Source of the DNA: Thermoleophilia bacterium | Lineage (GTDB): Bacteria > Actinomycetota > Thermoleophilia > Gaiellales > JAICJC01 | Assembly: GCA_025928435.1 (NCBI GenBank) | Contig: JAICJM010000001.1 | Location: 17,266 to 81,265 of the forward strand | DNA length: 64,000 nt | Direction of reading: 5' to 3' | Part shown: piece after piece, positions 1 through 8,730 of the stretch | Numbering within the stretch: position 1 is the first letter of the stretch | How the letters are laid out: every line of letters starts with the position of its first letter | Translations under genes and position numbers: made by a program | The notes under the pieces: generated by a model | Seen by the model: only the letters and a program-made list of their open reading frames with translations | Told to the model about the DNA's origin: nothing | The model's database searches: none

Positions 1-1260
1 TCGGACACGATGGAGCAGGGCACCATCGGCCGCTGGCTGAAGCGCGAGGGCGAGAGCTTCCACGAAGGCGACGTGATCGCCGAGATCGAGACCGACAAGG
101 CCACGATGGACTTCCAGGCCTACGAGGACGGCACGATGCTGCGCATCCTCGTCGGCGACGGGGAGACGGCGGCGCTGGGCGCCCCGATCGCGATCATCGG
201 CGCCGAGGGCGAGGAGGTGCCCGACGATGCTCCCGCCGCGGCGAGCACGAACGGCGACGGCGGCGCGCACCCGGCTGCCGAGGCGGCTCCTGCGGCCGAC
301 GAGCCCGAACCGCAGCCGCAGGACGAGGCGCCGGTCGCCACCGCGACCGAGCCCGAGCCGGGCGACGGCGCGACGAGCGACGGCGGCGGCCTGCGCGCGA
401 GCCCGATCGCGCGCCGGATGGCCGATGCCGGCGGGCTCGACCTGCGCACCCTGGCGGGCAAGGGTACCGGCCCCGACGGCCGCATCGTCAAGGCCGACGT
501 CGAGCGCGCGCTCGCCGCGGGCACGAAGGCCGGGCCGGCCGCGCCCCAGGCGGCGCCGTCACCTCCGGGCGAGGGCGACGAGGTGCGCGAGCTGACGCCG
601 ATGCTGAAGGCGGTGGCGCGGCGGATGGCCGAGTCCAAGGCGACCGTCCCCCACTTCTACGTCACCTCCGAGGTCGACATGACCCGCGCGCTCGAGCTGC
701 GCGCCGAGCTGAACGATGCGCTCGCCGACTCGGGCGAGAAGGTCAGCGTGAACGACCTGATCGTGCGGGCCTGCGCGCAGGCGCTCCTCGCGCATCCGCA
801 GGCGCACCGCTCCTACGTCGACGGACACCACGTCTACCACGCCCATGCGCATATCGGGATCGCGGTCGCGCTGGACGACGGCCTGATCGTCCCGGTGCTG
901 CGCGACGCCGACACGAAGGGCGTCCGCCAGCTGGCGGTCGAGACCCGCGACCTGGCGAAGCGGGCCCGCGACGGAAAGCTGCGCCAGGCGGAGATCGAGG
1001 GCGGCACGTTCACGGTCTCGAACATGGGCATGTTCGACGTGGCCGCGTTCTCGGCGATCATCAACCCGCCGGAGTCGACCATCCTGGCGGTGTCGAGCAC
1101 GGTCGAGCGCGCGGTGTTCCGCGACGGCGCCGTCGTGCCGCGCAAGATCATGTCCGTCACCCTCTCGTGCGACCACCGCGCCTGCTCCGGCGCCGACGGG
1201 GCGAGGCTGCTGCAGACCGTCAAGCGCCGGCTCGAGGCGCCCACGCTCCTGCTCGCATGA
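1..1260 (+). CDS. Dihydrolipoamide acyltransferase (E2) of a 2-oxo acid dehydrogenase complex, 5' end outside window
   Basis: It transfers an acyl group from a swinging lipoyl arm to CoA within a cytosolic pyruvate or branched-chain 2-oxo acid dehydrogenase complex. The frame is open from the first base and begins SDTMEQG, which matches a lipoyl domain just after its usual M-P-x-L, so only a few residues are missing. Order seen: lipoyl domain with the lipoylated Lys in ETDKATM, an Ala/Pro/Glu-rich linker, a peripheral subunit-binding domain beginning RASPIARRM, a second linker, then the catalytic domain. The active-site motif reads DHRACSG: the His is kept, but the Asp of the usual DHRxxDG is Ser. 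Plant plastid E2 proteins also lack that Asp, so loss of activity does not follow. The acyl substrate cannot be told from sequence. Confidence 0.92.
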   Translation, partial: SDTMEQGTIGRWLKREGESFHEGDVIAEIETDKATMDFQAYEDGTMLRILVGDGETAALGAPIAIIGAEGEEVPDDAPAAASTNGDGGAHPAAEAAPAADEPEPQPQDEAPVATATEPEPGDGATSDGGGLRASPIARRMADAGGLDLRTLAGKGTGPDGRIVKADVERALAAGTKAGPAAPQAAPSPPGEGDEVRELTPMLKAVARRMAESKATVPHFYVTSEVDMTRALELRAELNDALADSGEKVSVNDLIVRACAQALLAHPQAHRSYVDGHHVYHAHAHIGIAVALDDGLIVPVLRDADTKGVRQLAVETRDLAKRARDGKLRQAEIEGGTFTVSNMGMFDVAAFSAIINPPESTILAVSSTVERAVFRDGAVVPRKIMSVTLSCDHRACSGADGARLLQTVKRRLEAPTLLLA

Positions 1261-1275
1261 CCCCTGCGGGGCACG

Positions 1276-1281
1276 TACACT
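1276..1281 (+). promoter_or_regulatory. Leaderless-type -10 hexamer TACACT before the CBS gene
   Basis: TACACT ends 7 bases before the ATG and no Shine-Dalgarno sequence lies between. This is the TANNNT-spacer-start layout seen repeatedly in the window. Confidence 0.5.
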
Positions 1282-1288
1282 CGTCCTG

Positions 1289-1750
1289 ATGGAGCTCACG
1301 GACGTCATGGCCACGCATGTGGTGACGGTGTCGCCCGACACCCAGGTCGGGGACGCCGCGCGGCGCATGGTCGAGGCCGACGTCGGCGCGGCGATGGTGG
1401 TCGACGAGGCCGGCGATCTGGTCGGCGTGATCACGGAGCGCGACCTGATGCGGTGCGTGAGCGACGGCACCGACCCGGCGACGCCCGTCAGCGACCGCAT
1501 GACCAGCCATGTCCTCACGGCGGCACCCGAGACCACCATCCCCGAGGCGATGGCGCTGATGGTCGACGGCCACTTCCGCCACCTGCCCGTCGTGAACGGC
1601 GACGGCCACGTGGTGGGCGTCATCTCGATGCGCGATCTGATGGCCTACACGTCGCTGCGCCTGCGCGGCGGCAGCCTGGGCAACGACGACGATCTCGACC
1701 CGGCCGAGGTCATCGCCACGATCTTCCGCATGCGCACCGGCGCCGCGTAG
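1289..1750 (+). CDS. Two-CBS-domain protein
   Basis: A 153-residue cytosolic protein made almost entirely of a CBS pair. The first copy covers roughly residues 5-58 (VMATHVVTVSPDTQV, then GVITERDLM) and the second roughly 65-125 (RMTSHVLTAAPETTI, then GVISMRDLM). Each repeat ends in the G-V-I-T/S-x-R-D-L motif that contacts adenosyl ligands. Such stand-alone pairs usually sense AMP, ATP or SAM and act on a partner enzyme. No effector domain is attached and the neighbours do not reveal the partner. It has its own promoter, 28 bases downstream of the E2 gene. Confidence 0.85.
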   Translation: MELTDVMATHVVTVSPDTQVGDAARRMVEADVGAAMVVDEAGDLVGVITERDLMRCVSDGTDPATPVSDRMTSHVLTAAPETTIPEAMALMVDGHFRHLPVVNGDGHVVGVISMRDLMAYTSLRLRGGSLGNDDDLDPAEVIATIFRMRTGAA

Positions 1751-1760
1751 AACGGGTTTC

Positions 1761-1796
1761 GCGGGGACAGTCCCCGCGTGCGGGGACTGTCCCCGC
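1761..1796. repeat. Palindromic repeat, GGGGACAGTCCCC type, copy 1
   Basis: Two 17-base arms (GCGGGGACAGTCCCCGC and its exact reverse complement) are separated by only 2 bases. Each arm is itself a palindrome around a central A or T. The repeat sits in the gap between two convergent genes and is followed by CTTTT, so it could end transcription from the left. Further copies lie at 30639-30672 and 62569-62598. Confidence 0.9.
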
Positions 1797-1803
1797 TTTT
1801 CGC

Positions 1804-3027
1804 CTAGATCTGCCAGGCGCCGCTGCGCAGCACCGGCACGCGCTCGCCCGAGGCGGTGACGCCGGTGACGTCGACCTCGGGGGAGCCGATCATGAAGTCG
1901 ACGTGGATCTCGCTGCGGTTGATGCGGTCGCGGTCGTCGTCGCCGACCGCCCAGTCGAACCCCTGGCCGAGGGCGATGTGGCTGGCCGCGTTCTCGTCGA
2001 GCAGGGTGTCGTAGAAGACGGTGTCGAGCGGGCCGATGCGACCCTCCCCGTCGACGAGCGCCAGCTCGCCCAGGCGCCCGGCGCCCTCGTCGCGCTCCGC
2101 GTAGGCCTTGAGGATGGCGCCGTTCTCGGCCGCCTCGATGGAGGTCACCCGACCGCCCTCGAAGCGCACCTCGAGGTCGCGGACGATCGAGCCGCTCAGC
2201 TCGCGCGGCTTCGTCGCCCGCACCACGCCGTCGACCCGCTCCGGATCGGGCGTCGTGAAGACTTCCTCGGTCGGCAGGTTCGGCTGGTGCCGCAGGCCCC
2301 ATGCGGTCGTGAGGCCGCCTCCGCACCACGTCGAGGTCGGCAGCAGGCCGACCCGCAGGTCGGTGCCCGGCCCCTCGAGATGCATCATGTCGAACTGGCG
2401 CTCGCTGAGCGCGTTGCAGGCACGGGTGAGGTCGTCCATGCGGGCCTTCCAGGCAGCGACGGGGTCGTCGGCGTCGAGGCGGCACACGACCTCGATCTGC
2501 TCCCACAGGCGCTCGACCGCCGCATCCGGATCCAGGTCGGGATGCACGAGCGTCGCCCAGCCCTCCGTCGGGCAGGGCACGATCGTCCAGTTGTTGCGCG
2601 CCTTGGTCATGTTCTCGGTCGACTGCTTCTGGCCCGGCGGGCGATCGCGCCCGATCCGGTCGGGATCGATCCCGTCGAGCAGCCCCGGCGCGACGGGCCC
2701 GCTGAGCGCGATGGTGGCGCCCTTGTGCTCGCCGTGGTGGCGCACCTTCTCGACGACCCACTCGGGCTCGTAGCCGAGCGCCTCGTCGACGCCGTGCTGC
2801 AGCCGCGCCCGCTGGATGTAGGGATCGCGGTAGTTCATGTCCACGAAGACCGCGCCGGCGTCGTAGGTGAGCTCGACGATCCTGCGGGCGAGCCCCTCCT
2901 GGCCGATCGCGGCGATCACGATCACCTGCTGGCCCGGCTGGACGTTCGCGCCAAACCCCACGGCAAGCTCGGCCAACCTGTCCAGCGTGGCGGATTCCAC
3001 GGGCGGCATGATATCGGTGGCTGCCAT
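1804..3027 (-). CDS. M29-family metallo-aminopeptidase
   Basis: Cytosolic two-metal aminopeptidase of the AmpS/PepS/AmpT family, about 407 residues, the usual length. It removes N-terminal residues from peptides. The C-terminal half carries the family's metal-binding stretches SHIALGQGF and INRSEIHVDFMIGS. The chosen start gives MAATDIMPPVES; an alternative Met six codons later (position 3009) fits homologues equally well. A longer in-frame extension upstream would run through the divergent membrane-protein gene and is not credible. Only 13 bases separate its start from that gene's start, so the two promoters must lie inside each other's coding sequence. Confidence 0.88.
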   Translation of the reverse strand: MAATDIMPPVESATLDRLAELAVGFGANVQPGQQVIVIAAIGQEGLARRIVELTYDAGAVFVDMNYRDPYIQRARLQHGVDEALGYEPEWVVEKVRHHGEHKGATIALSGPVAPGLLDGIDPDRIGRDRPPGQKQSTENMTKARNNWTIVPCPTEGWATLVHPDLDPDAAVERLWEQIEVVCRLDADDPVAAWKARMDDLTRACNALSERQFDMMHLEGPGTDLRVGLLPTSTWCGGGLTTAWGLRHQPNLPTEEVFTTPDPERVDGVVRATKPRELSGSIVRDLEVRFEGGRVTSIEAAENGAILKAYAERDEGAGRLGELALVDGEGRIGPLDTVFYDTLLDENAASHIALGQGFDWAVGDDDRDRINRSEIHVDFMIGSPEVDVTGVTASGERVPVLRSGAWQI

Positions 3028-3040
3028 ACTTCGGCCGCAG

Positions 3041-3604
3041 ATGCGCACGCTCACACTCGCCCGCGGGCTGGCCCTGGCCGGTATCGCCGCCGCATCGGCG
3101 ACGGCCGCGCACGGCGGCGTGGCGGCGCTGGCCGACCCGTCCTGGTCGATCCCCGCCCTGGCGGCGTCGCTCGCGGGCGCGCTCGCCCTGGTGCGCATGG
3201 CGGCGTCCGCCGGGAACGCACGGCGGGCGGCGACGCACGTGCTGCGCGGCAGCCCGCGCGTGGCCGCGCACGCGCCGCTCGGCCTCTGCGAGACCGCCGC
3301 CATCATGCTCGCCGCCCAGGGCTGCGCCCATATGGCCCTGCTCGCAGCCGGCGCCCCGGCCCACGCGGGCCAGCCGGGCACGCTTGGCCTGCATGCCGCG
3401 CTGGCGCTGCTCGGAGCGGCGCTGGTGTGGTCGGCCGACCGCGCCGTCGCCCGGGCGCTCGCCCGGCTGGGCGACGCCGTCGCCGGCGCGGCCGAGCTCC
3501 TGCTGCGGGTGCCGGGGCGTTCGCGGCCACTGCCGCTGGCCGCGCCCGCCGGCCGGCCGCCGTTCGGCCCACCCCGCGGCCGCGCGCCGCCGCTCCCCGC
3601 CTGA
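3041..3604 (+). CDS. Small Ala-rich membrane protein, function unknown
   Basis: A 187-residue protein with about four hydrophobic segments (near residues 5-25, 35-55, 85-105 and 118-138) and an Arg/Pro-rich C-terminal tail. I do not recognise a family. Its start is ATG just after a CATACT hexamer (3025-3030) that overlaps the start codon of the divergent aminopeptidase. It precedes the copper protein by 61 bases on the same strand, and that gene has its own Shine-Dalgarno sequence. A role in metal handling is possible only by association. Confidence 0.6.
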   Translation: MRTLTLARGLALAGIAAASATAAHGGVAALADPSWSIPALAASLAGALALVRMAASAGNARRAATHVLRGSPRVAAHAPLGLCETAAIMLAAQGCAHMALLAAGAPAHAGQPGTLGLHAALALLGAALVWSADRAVARALARLGDAVAGAAELLLRVPGRSRPLPLAAPAGRPPFGPPRGRAPPLPA

Positions 3605-3665
3605 AACCGGCCGAATCCGGCACCCGTACGCCGGATGAACCCGTCTCAGGAGGTCACCGTCGTCC

Positions 3666-6080
3666 ATGCGCGGCGTGCGCGCGCTTGCAATCCTGCTTTC
3701 GCTGCTGGTGCCCGCGGCCTTCCCGGCCGCGGCGCTGGCGCACGCGACCCTGCTCCGCAGCGACCCGGCCGCCGGGACGGTCGTCCCGCACGCGCCCGGC
3801 CGGATCGTGCTGCACTTCGACCAGCCGGTGCAGGATGCCGGTACGACCGCCGTCGCGAGCAGCGGCGCCTCGGTGCTGGCCCGCCACGCCCGGCTCGAGC
3901 GCGGAGACTCGCGGGCGCTCGTCGTGCCGTTACAGGGCGGCCTCGGAAGCGGTGACTACACCGTCCGATGGCGGGTCGTCTCGGCGGACGGCCACATCGT
4001 CTCGGGCGTCGTGGCGATCGGAGTCGGCCGCAACCGCCCGCCGCCGCAGGCGGCGACGACCGAGAGCTCCGCCCTCGACTGGCCATTCCTGGTCGCCCGT
4101 TTCGCCTACTTCCTGGGGCTGATGCTCCTTGTCGGCGGCGCGGTCTTCCGCGTCGCCGTCTTCCGCCCGGTGATCGGCACCGTGTCCGGCCGGCCGCGGG
4201 CGATGGCCGAGCTGCGCGAGGGCTCGAGGGCCAACTCGCTGCTCCTGGGGGCGGCGGCGCTGATGCTCGCCGGCGGGTGGATCGCGCTCACCCGGCAGGG
4301 CGCCGAGGTGGCCGGCGTGTCGTTCTGGCAGGCATTCAACCACCACGGCCCGATCGGCTCGGCGCTCGGCGCCACCCGGTTCGGCCGCGAGTTCGGGCGC
4401 GGGATCGACCTGGGGGCGGCGTTCTGCGTCGCCACCGCGGCGACGTTCGGGGTGGCGCACCGGAGCCGCACCGCGGCGCTCGTCCTGGCCGTGCCAGCCG
4501 CGGCGCTGGGCGCGTGGGCCGTGATCGTCCCCGGCCTCTCCGGCCATGCCGGCGACCCGGGCCTCGGCCTGCCCGCCGTCGCGGTGGACGCGCTCCACAC
4601 CGCGGCGGCGGCCGTCTGGATCGGCGGCCTCGTCCAGCTCGTCCTGGTGACGCCGCACGCCACCCGCGGCCTCCCCGACGGGGAGCGCACGCGCGTGCGC
4701 ACGGCGCTGGCCGCCCGGTTCTCCCGCATCGCGCTCGGGAGCGTCGCCGTGCTGGCGGTGACCGGCGTCGGCCGGGCCTTGTGGGCGGTGTCGTCCCCGG
4801 CCCAGCTGTGGCACACGGGCTACGGGCGCGCGCTCGCCGTGAAGACGGGCCTGCTCCTGTGCGTCGTCGGCATCGCCTACCTGAACCGGCGCCGGCTGGC
4901 GGCGTTCGGCGTGATCCGCAAGCTCGGCGCGGCCGAGATCGGACTGCTGCTGGCGGTGCTCGCGGTCGTCTCGCTCCTGACCGACCTCCCGCCCGCGAAC
5001 ACGCCCGCCGTGGGCTCGGCGGCCCCCGCGCCCGTCGGCGGCCCTGTCAGCCTGCGGCTCGCGGGCGGCGTGCGGCTCGCGCTGTGGCCGGGGCTCGCGG
5101 GCCGAAACGCGGTCGACCTGCGGCTGCCGGGCGCGACCGGTCCGACGATCGCCGTCGGCACCGACGCCGGCCGGGCGATCCTGCGGCGCGCCCCGGACGG
5201 CACCTACGCCGGGCTGCTCCCGGCGCTGCAGGAGGGGCAGGCTCAGCTGCGGATCGGAAGGCGCACCGCCGGGGTCTCGATCGGCGCGCGCCCGGGCTCT
5301 CGTCCGGCCGCGGCGCCGCCGGCCGCGACCGGCCCCACCGCCGCCGCCGAGGCCGCCGACCTGGCCGTGGGCGGCCAGCGGGTCGGCCGCCACGTGATCC
5401 GGCTGACGCTGCTGGCACAGACCGGCGCGGCCGTCTCCGACGCGATCGCGGTCGTCGACGGGCGCGTGGCCACCCCCTGCCCTGGCGCGAAGGGCGTCTG
5501 CTACCAGGCGCCGGTCGCCGCCACGGCACGGCTCGTCCGTGTCGATGTCGCCCGGCCCGGCGTGCCCCACGTCCGGGCGACGCTCCAGCTGCCCGCCGCG
5601 AACGCCCGGCCCGTTCCGGGCCTGCTGCGCCGGGCCGCGCACACCTTCGCGGCGCTGCACAGCCTGCGGGCGGAGAACGTGCTGGCCTCGGGCCCCGGGC
5701 GTTCGGTGTCGACGACCTACATCGTCGGGGCCCCGAACCGGCTGTCGATCGACGTCCACGGCGGCCGGCGGTCGCGCATCATCGGCACGACCCGGTGGGA
5801 TCAGCAGCGCGACGGGACGTGGAAGCGGTCGTACACGCCCGCGATCCGCCAGCCGGATCCGTTCTGGGCGCCGACGGCCGAGGCGGTCTACGTGGCCGGC
5901 GGCGACGCCCGCACCCTCCAGCTGACCCTGGTGCAACCCGGCGGCCCCACGTTCTTCCGCCTGTGGGTCGACCGCCGCACGCACCTGGTGACCCGGCTGC
6001 GCATGGTCACCGCCGCGCACTTCATGCGCGAGCGCGAGCTCGACCTCAACTCGGCTGCGCCGGTCGTGCCGCCGTCGTAG
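3666..6080 (+). CDS. CopC-CopD fusion copper protein with an extra C-terminal domain
   Basis: An 804-residue exported and membrane protein. A signal peptide ends in AALA; the mature chain begins HATLLRSDP, so its first residue is the His that binds Cu(II) in CopC proteins. A second ligand site is seen in SADGHIVSG. The CopC domain covers about residues 25-120. A CopD-like domain of about eight membrane segments runs from roughly 130 to 445. The remaining 350 residues are extracytoplasmic: first an Ala/Pro-rich beta region, then a domain with WVDRRTHLVTRLRM that resembles lipoprotein-carrier folds, which I cannot name with confidence. Ordinary CopC-CopD fusions are shorter. A clear AGGAGGT lies 11 bases before the ATG. 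Likely role: copper uptake or tolerance at the membrane. Confidence 0.85.
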   Translation: MRGVRALAILLSLLVPAAFPAAALAHATLLRSDPAAGTVVPHAPGRIVLHFDQPVQDAGTTAVASSGASVLARHARLERGDSRALVVPLQGGLGSGDYTVRWRVVSADGHIVSGVVAIGVGRNRPPPQAATTESSALDWPFLVARFAYFLGLMLLVGGAVFRVAVFRPVIGTVSGRPRAMAELREGSRANSLLLGAAALMLAGGWIALTRQGAEVAGVSFWQAFNHHGPIGSALGATRFGREFGRGIDLGAAFCVATAATFGVAHRSRTAALVLAVPAAALGAWAVIVPGLSGHAGDPGLGLPAVAVDALHTAAAAVWIGGLVQLVLVTPHATRGLPDGERTRVRTALAARFSRIALGSVAVLAVTGVGRALWAVSSPAQLWHTGYGRALAVKTGLLLCVVGIAYLNRRRLAAFGVIRKLGAAEIGLLLAVLAVVSLLTDLPPANTPAVGSAAPAPVGGPVSLRLAGGVRLALWPGLAGRNAVDLRLPGATGPTIAVGTDAGRAILRRAPDGTYAGLLPALQEGQAQLRIGRRTAGVSIGARPGSRPAAAPPAATGPTAAAEAADLAVGGQRVGRHVIRLTLLAQTGAAVSDAIAVVDGRVATPCPGAKGVCYQAPVAATARLVRVDVARPGVPHVRATLQLPAANARPVPGLLRRAAHTFAALHSLRAENVLASGPGRSVSTTYIVGAPNRLSIDVHGGRRSRIIGTTRWDQQRDGTWKRSYTPAIRQPDPFWAPTAEAVYVAGGDARTLQLTLVQPGGPTFFRLWVDRRTHLVTRLRMVTAAHFMRERELDLNSAAPVVPPS

Positions 6081-6091
6081 CCCCGCGGCGG

Positions 6092-6097
6092 TACGAT
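6092..6097 (+). promoter_or_regulatory. Leaderless-type -10 hexamer TACGAT
   Basis: TACGAT lies 7 bases before the ATG of the following orphan gene. No ribosome binding site is visible. Confidence 0.5.
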
Positions 6098-6104
6098 CCG
6101 CGCG

Positions 6105-6434
6105 ATGCACGCCACCCTGGTCGAGCAATGGGACGCAATCGTCGCCTCGCAGCCGTCCGACTGGTCGACGCTCTTCCTCGAGCTGCGCCTGCGCGACGCC
6201 GTCCAGGCCGAGGAGTGCGCCCTCGTCATGTCGCCGTTGAACCCGTGGCACGAGGGCGACTGGCGCAGCGGCGTCTTCCACTTCCGCGCGGCCCACACCT
6301 ACGGCTATGGCGCGGCGGCGCAGCTCGTGCGCAAGCGGCTCGGCACGCTCGACGATGTCGGCGTCGTCGCCGCGCTGAAGCTGGAGCGGCGGCTCTCCGA
6401 CGTCCGCCCCGTCTCGACCCAGGGCGTTACCTAG
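6105..6434 (+). CDS. Uncharacterised 109-residue cytosolic protein
   Basis: No signal peptide or membrane segment is present. The middle is rich in Trp and aromatic residues (NPWHEGDWRSGVFHF), followed by a helical stretch. I do not recognise the family. The conserved look and the promoter directly in front support a real gene. Its TAG stop and the TGA stop of the convergent permease are directly adjacent, with no base between them. Confidence 0.6.
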   Translation: MHATLVEQWDAIVASQPSDWSTLFLELRLRDAVQAEECALVMSPLNPWHEGDWRSGVFHFRAAHTYGYGAAAQLVRKRLGTLDDVGVVAALKLERRLSDVRPVSTQGVT

Positions 6435-7961
6435 TCATACCGCCGTGTCCGGCGGCGCCGGCGTGAAGTCGACGTTCTCGTCCAGCGGCGCGACACCGTG
6501 GTGCTCCGCCGCATGCGCAGCGGCGTTGCGGATCCGGTCGGGCTTCCACACCTGCATGACGCCGTACCAGATGGCCGAGAGCACGACGACGGCAAGCGCC
6601 CAGTAGAACGCGAGCCAGTTCAGGTTCGTGCTGTCGTGCGGCCCCGGATGGAGCGCCCCGTAGAAGCCGAGCACCGGCGTCGCGATCGCGACCAGGACGA
6701 CGAGGTACTGCCACCACGTAGCGCCGTAGCGCATGAGCAGGCCGACCGCCGCGATCGCGAGGGCGAGGTACACCAGCTCGATGGCGTACGACCCGGCCGT
6801 GGCGGACACCAGGAACGCGCTGAACTCGCGCGACCCGGCAATCGGGATGAACCGGTCCATCGTGTGGCTGTAGGCGGCGATCAGGAGCAGGCCGCCACCG
6901 CCGACGACCACCATCAGATTGCCGACCCACGGCGTGTTGTGGCGCGACGTCTTCGCGAACACGGACGGGAGCAGCCCGTCGCGTCCGAGCGCGAAGTAGC
7001 CGCGGCCGATGGTGACGCAGATCGCGAGCGCCAGGGCGGTCGCGTCCAGGATGACGACGAGGTCGATGATGCCGGCGTACCACGAGCTCACGTACTGCTT
7101 GGCCAGGATGTCCAGCGCGGCCGGGTTGAGCCAGGCGCCCTGGTCGACGGCGGCCTTGCCCAGGCCGACCTCGATCGCGTAGGCCATCAGCACGAAGAAC
7201 GCCGCCGAGACGCCGACCGTCCACAGCAGCGCGCGCGGGATCGACCGGTGCGGGTCGTGGCTCTCCTCGCCGATGGAGGCGGCCGCCTCGAACCCGACGA
7301 AGAGCAGGATGCCGAGCAGCACCCCGTCGAACACCGTCCCGAGTGACGTCGTCCCGGGGTTGAACATCTGCAGCGTGTTCCCGTCCTGGCCGCCCTGGAA
7401 GATGATCGCGAGGGCCAGGATCGTCATGGCGGTGAACGAGATCGCCGCGAAGCCGAGCATGAGCCCGATCGCCAGACGGATCCCGATGTAGTTCAGGATC
7501 AGCACGAGGACGAGGAAGATCAGGGCGAAGAGCCACCATGCCGGGATCGTGGAGGTCGAGATGTGGGAGACCCAGAAGCTCTGGGTGAGGATGCCGAGAC
7601 CGAGGTAGATCCCGCCGCCGCCGAGGAAGAGCGTCCCGACGAAGAAGACGCCGGCAACGAAGACGCCGACCGACGGATGCGCACCGTGGGTCAGGTACTC
7701 GTACACCGCGCCGGCGCCCTGGTAGCGGCGGGCGAAGAGCGAGATCGCATAGGCGATGGCGAGCACGCCGAGGCCGGCGACGAGCACGCTCAGCGCCGTG
7801 TTGAACGTCGACCCGTTGGCCGGGTTCGAGACGAGGCTGAGCACGAGCGCGGTCGAGAACATCGGGCCGATCGCGAGCGCCTGCGCGACCGCGGCCATCG
7901 TGCCGAGTCGCCGCTCGCCCAGCTGCCCGCCGCTCGCCGGTGGTGGTGGCGTGGTTCCCAT
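6435..7961 (-). CDS. APC-superfamily amino acid permease
   Basis: Integral membrane transporter of 508 residues with about 12 to 14 hydrophobic segments, which would import an amino acid or amine by cation symport. After a cytosolic Pro/Gly-rich N-terminus comes the APC start region (LSVLVAGLGVLAIAYAISLF). Later FVGFEAAASIGEESHDP matches the conserved substrate-site stretch that follows segment 6 in the family. The start is set by GGGAGG 7 bases before the ATG; the longer open frame upstream has no such support. It is divergent from a GntR/FCD regulator, which probably controls it. The substrate is unknown. Confidence 0.85.
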   Translation of the reverse strand: MGTTPPPPASGGQLGERRLGTMAAVAQALAIGPMFSTALVLSLVSNPANGSTFNTALSVLVAGLGVLAIAYAISLFARRYQGAGAVYEYLTHGAHPSVGVFVAGVFFVGTLFLGGGGIYLGLGILTQSFWVSHISTSTIPAWWLFALIFLVLVLILNYIGIRLAIGLMLGFAAISFTAMTILALAIIFQGGQDGNTLQMFNPGTTSLGTVFDGVLLGILLFVGFEAAASIGEESHDPHRSIPRALLWTVGVSAAFFVLMAYAIEVGLGKAAVDQGAWLNPAALDILAKQYVSSWYAGIIDLVVILDATALALAICVTIGRGYFALGRDGLLPSVFAKTSRHNTPWVGNLMVVVGGGGLLLIAAYSHTMDRFIPIAGSREFSAFLVSATAGSYAIELVYLALAIAAVGLLMRYGATWWQYLVVLVAIATPVLGFYGALHPGPHDSTNLNWLAFYWALAVVVLSAIWYGVMQVWKPDRIRNAAAHAAEHHGVAPLDENVDFTPAPPDTAV

Positions 7962-8052
7962 CGCTCCCTCCCTGGTCGGATCGATTGGATACATTCGCAC
8001 CTGGGTCGGACGGGTGTCAAGGCCGTCACTTCGAGGCCCTCGAGCGGCGGCG

Positions 8053-8058
8053 TACTGT
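8053..8058 (+). promoter_or_regulatory. Possible -10 hexamer for the GntR regulator
   Basis: TACTGT lies 11 bases before the regulator's ATG within the 108-base divergent spacer (7962-8069). The spacer must also hold the permease promoter and any GntR operator. I see no clean palindrome. Confidence 0.35.
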
Positions 8059-8069
8059 ATGCAAAGACC

Positions 8070-8723
8070 ATGTCGAGCTCGTCGAACAGGCGCCTGCAGA
8101 TCCAGAGCGTCGTGGATCACGTCTACACCGCCCTGCGCGAGCGGATCCTCTCCGGTGACCTGCCGCGGGCCACCAAGCTGCACCAGGCCACGCTCGCGGA
8201 CGAGCTGGGGGTGTCGCGGACGCCGCTCCGGGAGGCCCTGCGGCGGCTCTCGGCCGAGGGCCTGGTGAGCTTCTCGCCCAACCGCGGGGCGCGCGTCTCG
8301 GAGCTCGACTTCAGTGACATGCGCCACGCCTGGGCGGCCCGCACGGCGCTCGAGCCGGGCGCCGCCCGGCTGGCCGCGGAACGGCGCGACCGCGACGGGA
8401 TCGCCGCGATGCGCGACGCGATCTCCGCCCAGCGGAGCGCGGACGGCGACCGCAACCAGAGCTTCTCGGCCAACCGCGCGTTCCACCTCGCCCTGGCCGC
8501 CGCATCCGGGAACCCGCACCTCACGCGCTTCGCCGAGATGCTGTGGGTGCCGCGCATCGGCGTCCCCATCTACCAGGCGCAGGCGGCCGAGCCCGCCGGG
8601 CCGTCGGCCTGGGCGGACGAGCACGAGCGCATCGCCGACGCGATCGAGCGCGGCGACGCCGATGCGGCCGAGCGGCTGACGCGGGCGCACATCGAGGCGC
8701 ACCCGCCCGTCCCACCGGCGTAG
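8070..8723 (+). CDS. GntR-family regulator, FadR/FCD subfamily
   Basis: DNA-binding repressor or activator of 217 residues. The N-terminal winged helix-turn-helix (about residues 8-75) has the GntR signature ADELGVSRTPLREALRRL. The C-terminal all-helical FCD domain has FHLALAAASGNPHL, with the His that helps bind a metal or carboxylate effector. Likely target: the divergent amino acid permease. The effector is unknown; FCD proteins usually sense small organic or amino acids. Confidence 0.85.
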   Translation: MSSSSNRRLQIQSVVDHVYTALRERILSGDLPRATKLHQATLADELGVSRTPLREALRRLSAEGLVSFSPNRGARVSELDFSDMRHAWAARTALEPGAARLAAERRDRDGIAAMRDAISAQRSADGDRNQSFSANRAFHLALAAASGNPHLTRFAEMLWVPRIGVPIYQAQAAEPAGPSAWADEHERIADAIERGDADAAERLTRAHIEAHPPVPPA

Positions 8724-8730
8724 CGCGGCC

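Noticed and set aside
6435..8702. 755-codon open frame on the minus strand
   Set aside because: The first 250 codons are the complement of the GntR gene; the permease starts at 7961 after a clear ribosome binding site.
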